A DNA stretch of 6,697 bases from Betaproteobacteria bacterium (lineage in GTDB: Bacteria > Pseudomonadota > Gammaproteobacteria > Burkholderiales > SG8-39), in contig QYQC01000070.1 of NCBI GenBank assembly GCA_007280315.1, positions 1 to 6,697 on the forward strand, given 5' to 3'. Numbering within the stretch: the stretch's first letter is position 1; each line of letters begins with the position of its first letter. Under the pieces are notes generated by a model. That model saw nothing but the letters and a program-made list of their open reading frames with translations, did no database searches and had not been told where the DNA came from. Both the position numbers and the translations under genes were made by a program. Shown piece by piece: positions 5,501-6,697 of this stretch.

Positions 5501-6697
5501 CGTGACGGCTGACGTAGCGGGAGAGATATTGGCCATCGCCGGATCCTCCTCTTTTGGTGCTATTGGTGCAGGCATTGGTTCGTACGCGGGCAACGGCGGT
5601 GCGGTTACCCTGCGTGCCGGTCAGAACATTTCCTTCAGCAATGGAACTTTGATCACACAGGCTGCCGGTACGCCGGTCGCACCGATGAACGTGACGCTGC
5701 TCGCCAAGGGCGACATCGAACTGAGTCAATTTGCAGTCAAACCGCTTGGCGGAGCTGTCACCCTGATGGCGGGTTGGAATGGCAACATCACATCGCCGGC
5801 ACTGGCTACGGCGGCGCCGGGCGGCAGCGCCAGTGGAAGCGTGAGCATGAGCGGAGCCAGCATCCAGGGCACGGGCTCGATCAACGTGAAGGCGTACGGT
5901 GCGCTCCTTCTGGATTCGATCTCGGGTGCGACGATTTTTGGCGAAGCGGGCGGATCCTTGATCCTTAACAGCGGGGCGAGCCTGAGCGCGTCTGGCACAG
6001 GCAATTCGCTGGTTCTGGTTGCTAACACCAATTTCCACAACGTTTCGGGTTCGACCGCACTTTCCGCATCTGCGGGACGCTGGACCGTGTACTCCGCCGA
6101 TCCGGCGCTTGATACCAGAGGAGGGCTGGGCTACAACTTCAAGCAATACGGCATGAGCTATGGCGGGGCACCTTATTCGGGATCGGGCAGCGGCAATGGA
6201 TTTATCTATAGCGTCGCGCCGACGGTTTCGCTCAGTCTGACCGGAGCTACCAGCAAGGTTTATGACGGGACGACGACGGCGACGCTGAGCGGGTCCAATT
6301 TCACGACGACGGGGGCGCTCGATGGCGACACGATTGTTCTGGACAATCCGACCTCTGGGACGTATGCCGACAAGAATGCGGGCAATGGCAAGAGCGTTTC
6401 GACCACGGTGAGTTTCCTTGGCGCCTATGACGGCGCGCCCGCGGTCAAGGCGTACGGTTACCAGATTGCAAACAGTTTTGCGCCGCCGCCTGATCCCGGC
6501 ACTACGGTTGTTCCGTCCCCGGTTGCGACGGCCAGTGGCAATATAGGACAGATCACGCCGGCGCCGCTGACGGTGAGCGCGGCCGGTCAGAACAAGGCCT
6601 ATGATGCGGGCACGGCTGCGACTGCGAGCCTGAGCGACAATCGCCTGACAGGCGACGTGCTCACGCTTGCCTACGGCAGTGCCGCGTTCAACAACAA
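2541..6697 (+). CDS. TpsA exoprotein, filamentous haemagglutinin type (partial, runs off the right edge)
   Basis: This is the secreted substrate of the TPS pair, probably a surface adhesin. The visible part has 1385 codons with no stop, and the C-terminus is outside the window. Residues 1-31 form a Sec signal peptide (basic RKR at 12-14, hydrophobic core, cleavage likely after AWS before NPTNPQVVNG). Residues 32 to about 290 form the TPS (haemagglutination activity) domain that the transporter recognises. It includes NWNTFSIG, a G-rich turn region, and NPAGIMVG at 112-119, the counterpart of the FHA NPNGI motif. GTWLIDPANYTI at 340-351 is a motif common in this adhesin group. About 13 coil repeats occupy residues 487-975. 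GRWTVYSADPALDTRGGL begins near residue 1179 and precedes the YDG domains, which start near residue 1229. The composition is Gly/Ser/Thr/Asn/Ala-rich. Only two cysteines (757 and 766) occur after the signal peptide. ATG 2541 is supported by GAGG 6 nt upstream and by the signal peptide. The ligand cannot be read from the sequence. Confidence 0.93.
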   Translation, partial: MSNQLTINLPLRKRLIVAAISACFASAPAWSNPTNPQVVNGSASFSQNGNLLKVTNSAGAIINWNTFSIGANETTRFEQPSAASSVLNRVLANDPSVLLGTLSSNGRVWLINPAGIMVGQGARIDVGGFVASTLNVRNEDFLAGRLNFQATPNAGRIDNSGRITTPSGGSVYLIAPEVTNKGIISAPNGEVLLAAGQTVQLLDTGTPGVKVEITGNEGSATNLGEIVADAGRIGMAGVLVKNSGLLNASSVTREGGRVFLKASKDITLDAASEIKADGGNAGNGGTILALADDTTYVDGSVSARGGSQSGDGGFVETSGAHVKVADTARIASLAPNGKAGTWLIDPANYTIAASGGDITGASLGTALNAGDISILSSQGTVNTAGNGDIFVNDGISWNSPNSLTLTAVRDINVNQSIANTGLGGVNLNATGDINITSRNVSTSGPVAVTAANLNVVSSTAPALLKGASMTATISGNIIVTASAAGAARMVATSGSQTISASGIIVQGGPGGTNNFAEISSSSGNQSISVGNAGLTLNGGGGGALDTDNYALVAQIGTAATSQTITVNAGGFISMTGGSSGLSNVGSSHGSRALIQSDGGSQQITFGAGGSIFLTGGTSGSRAFAQIYASTGPQTISGYPTISLTGGASGGVAGEGNYAQIFGNAGQSITASAIHLDGGSGNSNRATLEAYGTQTIDVNGLGVHLKGGSAGSDNYAGIRQNSTTLGSQSIILRASGAVMELQGGSGNGNSSTSVPDECNLGGVNTYCRGMTTSNNQAFIRNNFGPQTIDFQQGGALSLTGGSVGLRNHAAINNSSTGVQTITSTLGNFANIVLTGGASGGGQATDTDPLLPPPAPGSGLSNAVPAVLPNSQPIYVRNDAFIKAENATVTTRQTIRGGLIGLSGAGNATTFGGAYITAPAQDIRASGDLLLLGGAGDSSGGSPTTAAVITNPNGSTDVQLTVGGKLTLAGGTGRGSGALIGSRYDQITNVTADVAGEILAIAGSSSFGAIGAGIGSYAGNGGAVTLRAGQNISFSNGTLITQAAGTPVAPMNVTLLAKGDIELSQFAVKPLGGAVTLMAGWNGNITSPALATAAPGGSASGSVSMSGASIQGTGSINVKAYGALLLDSISGATIFGEAGGSLILNSGASLSASGTGNSLVLVANTNFHNVSGSTALSASAGRWTVYSADPALDTRGGLGYNFKQYGMSYGGAPYSGSGSGNGFIYSVAPTVSLSLTGATSKVYDGTTTATLSGSNFTTTGALDGDTIVLDNPTSGTYADKNAGNGKSVSTTVSFLGAYDGAPAVKAYGYQIANSFAPPPDPGTTVVPSPVATASGNIGQITPAPLTVSAAGQNKAYDAGTAATASLSDNRLTGDVLTLAYGSAAFNN
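3999..5465 (+). repeat. Tandem beta-helix coil repeats inside tpsA
   Basis: TpsA residues 487-975 consist of about 13 imperfect repeats. The pattern is roughly aromatic or small residue, Ala, x, Ile, 4-9 residues, G-x-Q-T-I, 4-10 residues, I-x-L-x-GG-(S/A)-x-G, then a short variable stretch often ending in Asn. Repeats start near residues 487, 515, 549, 591, 623, 657, 684, 714, 775, 807, 877, 911 and 944. Most are 27-34 residues long; the third is 42, and those at 714 and 807 are 61 and 70 because of insertions. The last ones lose the QTI motif. The spacing and the repeated I-x-L strands fit successive rungs of a right-handed beta-helix. At the DNA level the copies have diverged, so this is an old duplication. 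Confidence 0.75.
6225..6566 (+). other. First YDG domain of TpsA
   Basis: TpsA residues about 1229-1342 match the YDG domain seen in repeats near the C-terminus of large TPS adhesins. Visible marks are LSLTGATSKVYDGTTTATL (the YDG at 1241-1243), then GDTIVL and GTYADKNAGNGKSV, closing with GQITPAP. It follows a beta-helical part of the protein and precedes a second, cut-off copy. YDG domains are thought to form an immunoglobulin-like or stalk region. No binding partner can be inferred. Confidence 0.75.
6567..6697 (+). other. Second YDG-type domain, cut by the window edge
   Basis: From residue 1343, LTVSAAGQNKAYDAG followed by TASL, GDVLTL and GSAAFNN repeats the pattern of the preceding domain. 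The defining triplet is YDA rather than YDG, at 1354-1356. The offset from the first copy is 113 residues. Only about 43 residues are visible, so the number of further copies is unknown. Confidence 0.6.

Overview
The window looks like chromosomal DNA from a Gram-negative proteobacterium, most likely a betaproteobacterium. The evidence is a high-GC coding style, a tRNA-Gly(GCC)/tRNA-Cys(GCA)/tRNA-Leu(UAA) cluster with encoded CCA ends, and an outer-membrane two-partner secretion (TPS, type Vb) locus. No gene in the window fixes the genus. The same tRNA trio is known in proteobacteria next to pgsA (glyW-cysT-leuZ in E. coli). The upstream neighbour is outside this window, so that link is inference.

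Layout. Positions 2-420 hold three tRNA genes on the + strand, separated by about 100 and 79 nt. Positions 421-740 carry no convincing gene. This stretch holds a perfect 10-bp hairpin (485-516) that is a candidate tRNA-operon terminator, a possible sigma70-type promoter (581-609) and a small leader hairpin (654-673). Positions 741-2411 encode a TpsB outer-membrane transporter of the ShlB/FhaC/HecB family (556 aa). Positions 2412-2540 form a 129-nt intergenic leader with two adjacent inverted repeats just before a good ribosome binding site. From 2541 a single open frame runs off the right edge (1385 codons visible, no stop). It encodes a very large TpsA exoprotein of the filamentous-haemagglutinin type.

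How it works together. TpsB should sit in the outer membrane, recognise the N-terminal TPS domain of TpsA with its POTRA domains in the periplasm, and pass the unfolded chain through its 16-strand barrel. TpsA would then fold outside the cell as a long right-handed beta-helix. The visible part of TpsA has, in order: a Sec signal peptide, the TPS domain, a beta-helical stretch, about 13 imperfect tandem coil repeats of roughly 27-34 residues, another beta-rich stretch, and the first of what look like tandem YDG domains. The C-terminus is missing from the window.

The most notable points are three: the coil-repeat array, in which two repeats carry long loop insertions (one with the only two cysteines of the visible mature protein, one proline-rich); the structured RNA leader in front of tpsA; and a TpsB whose mature N-terminus seems too short for the usual plug helix. 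This is a recognisable TPS system rather than a new class of system. The novelty is in its details.
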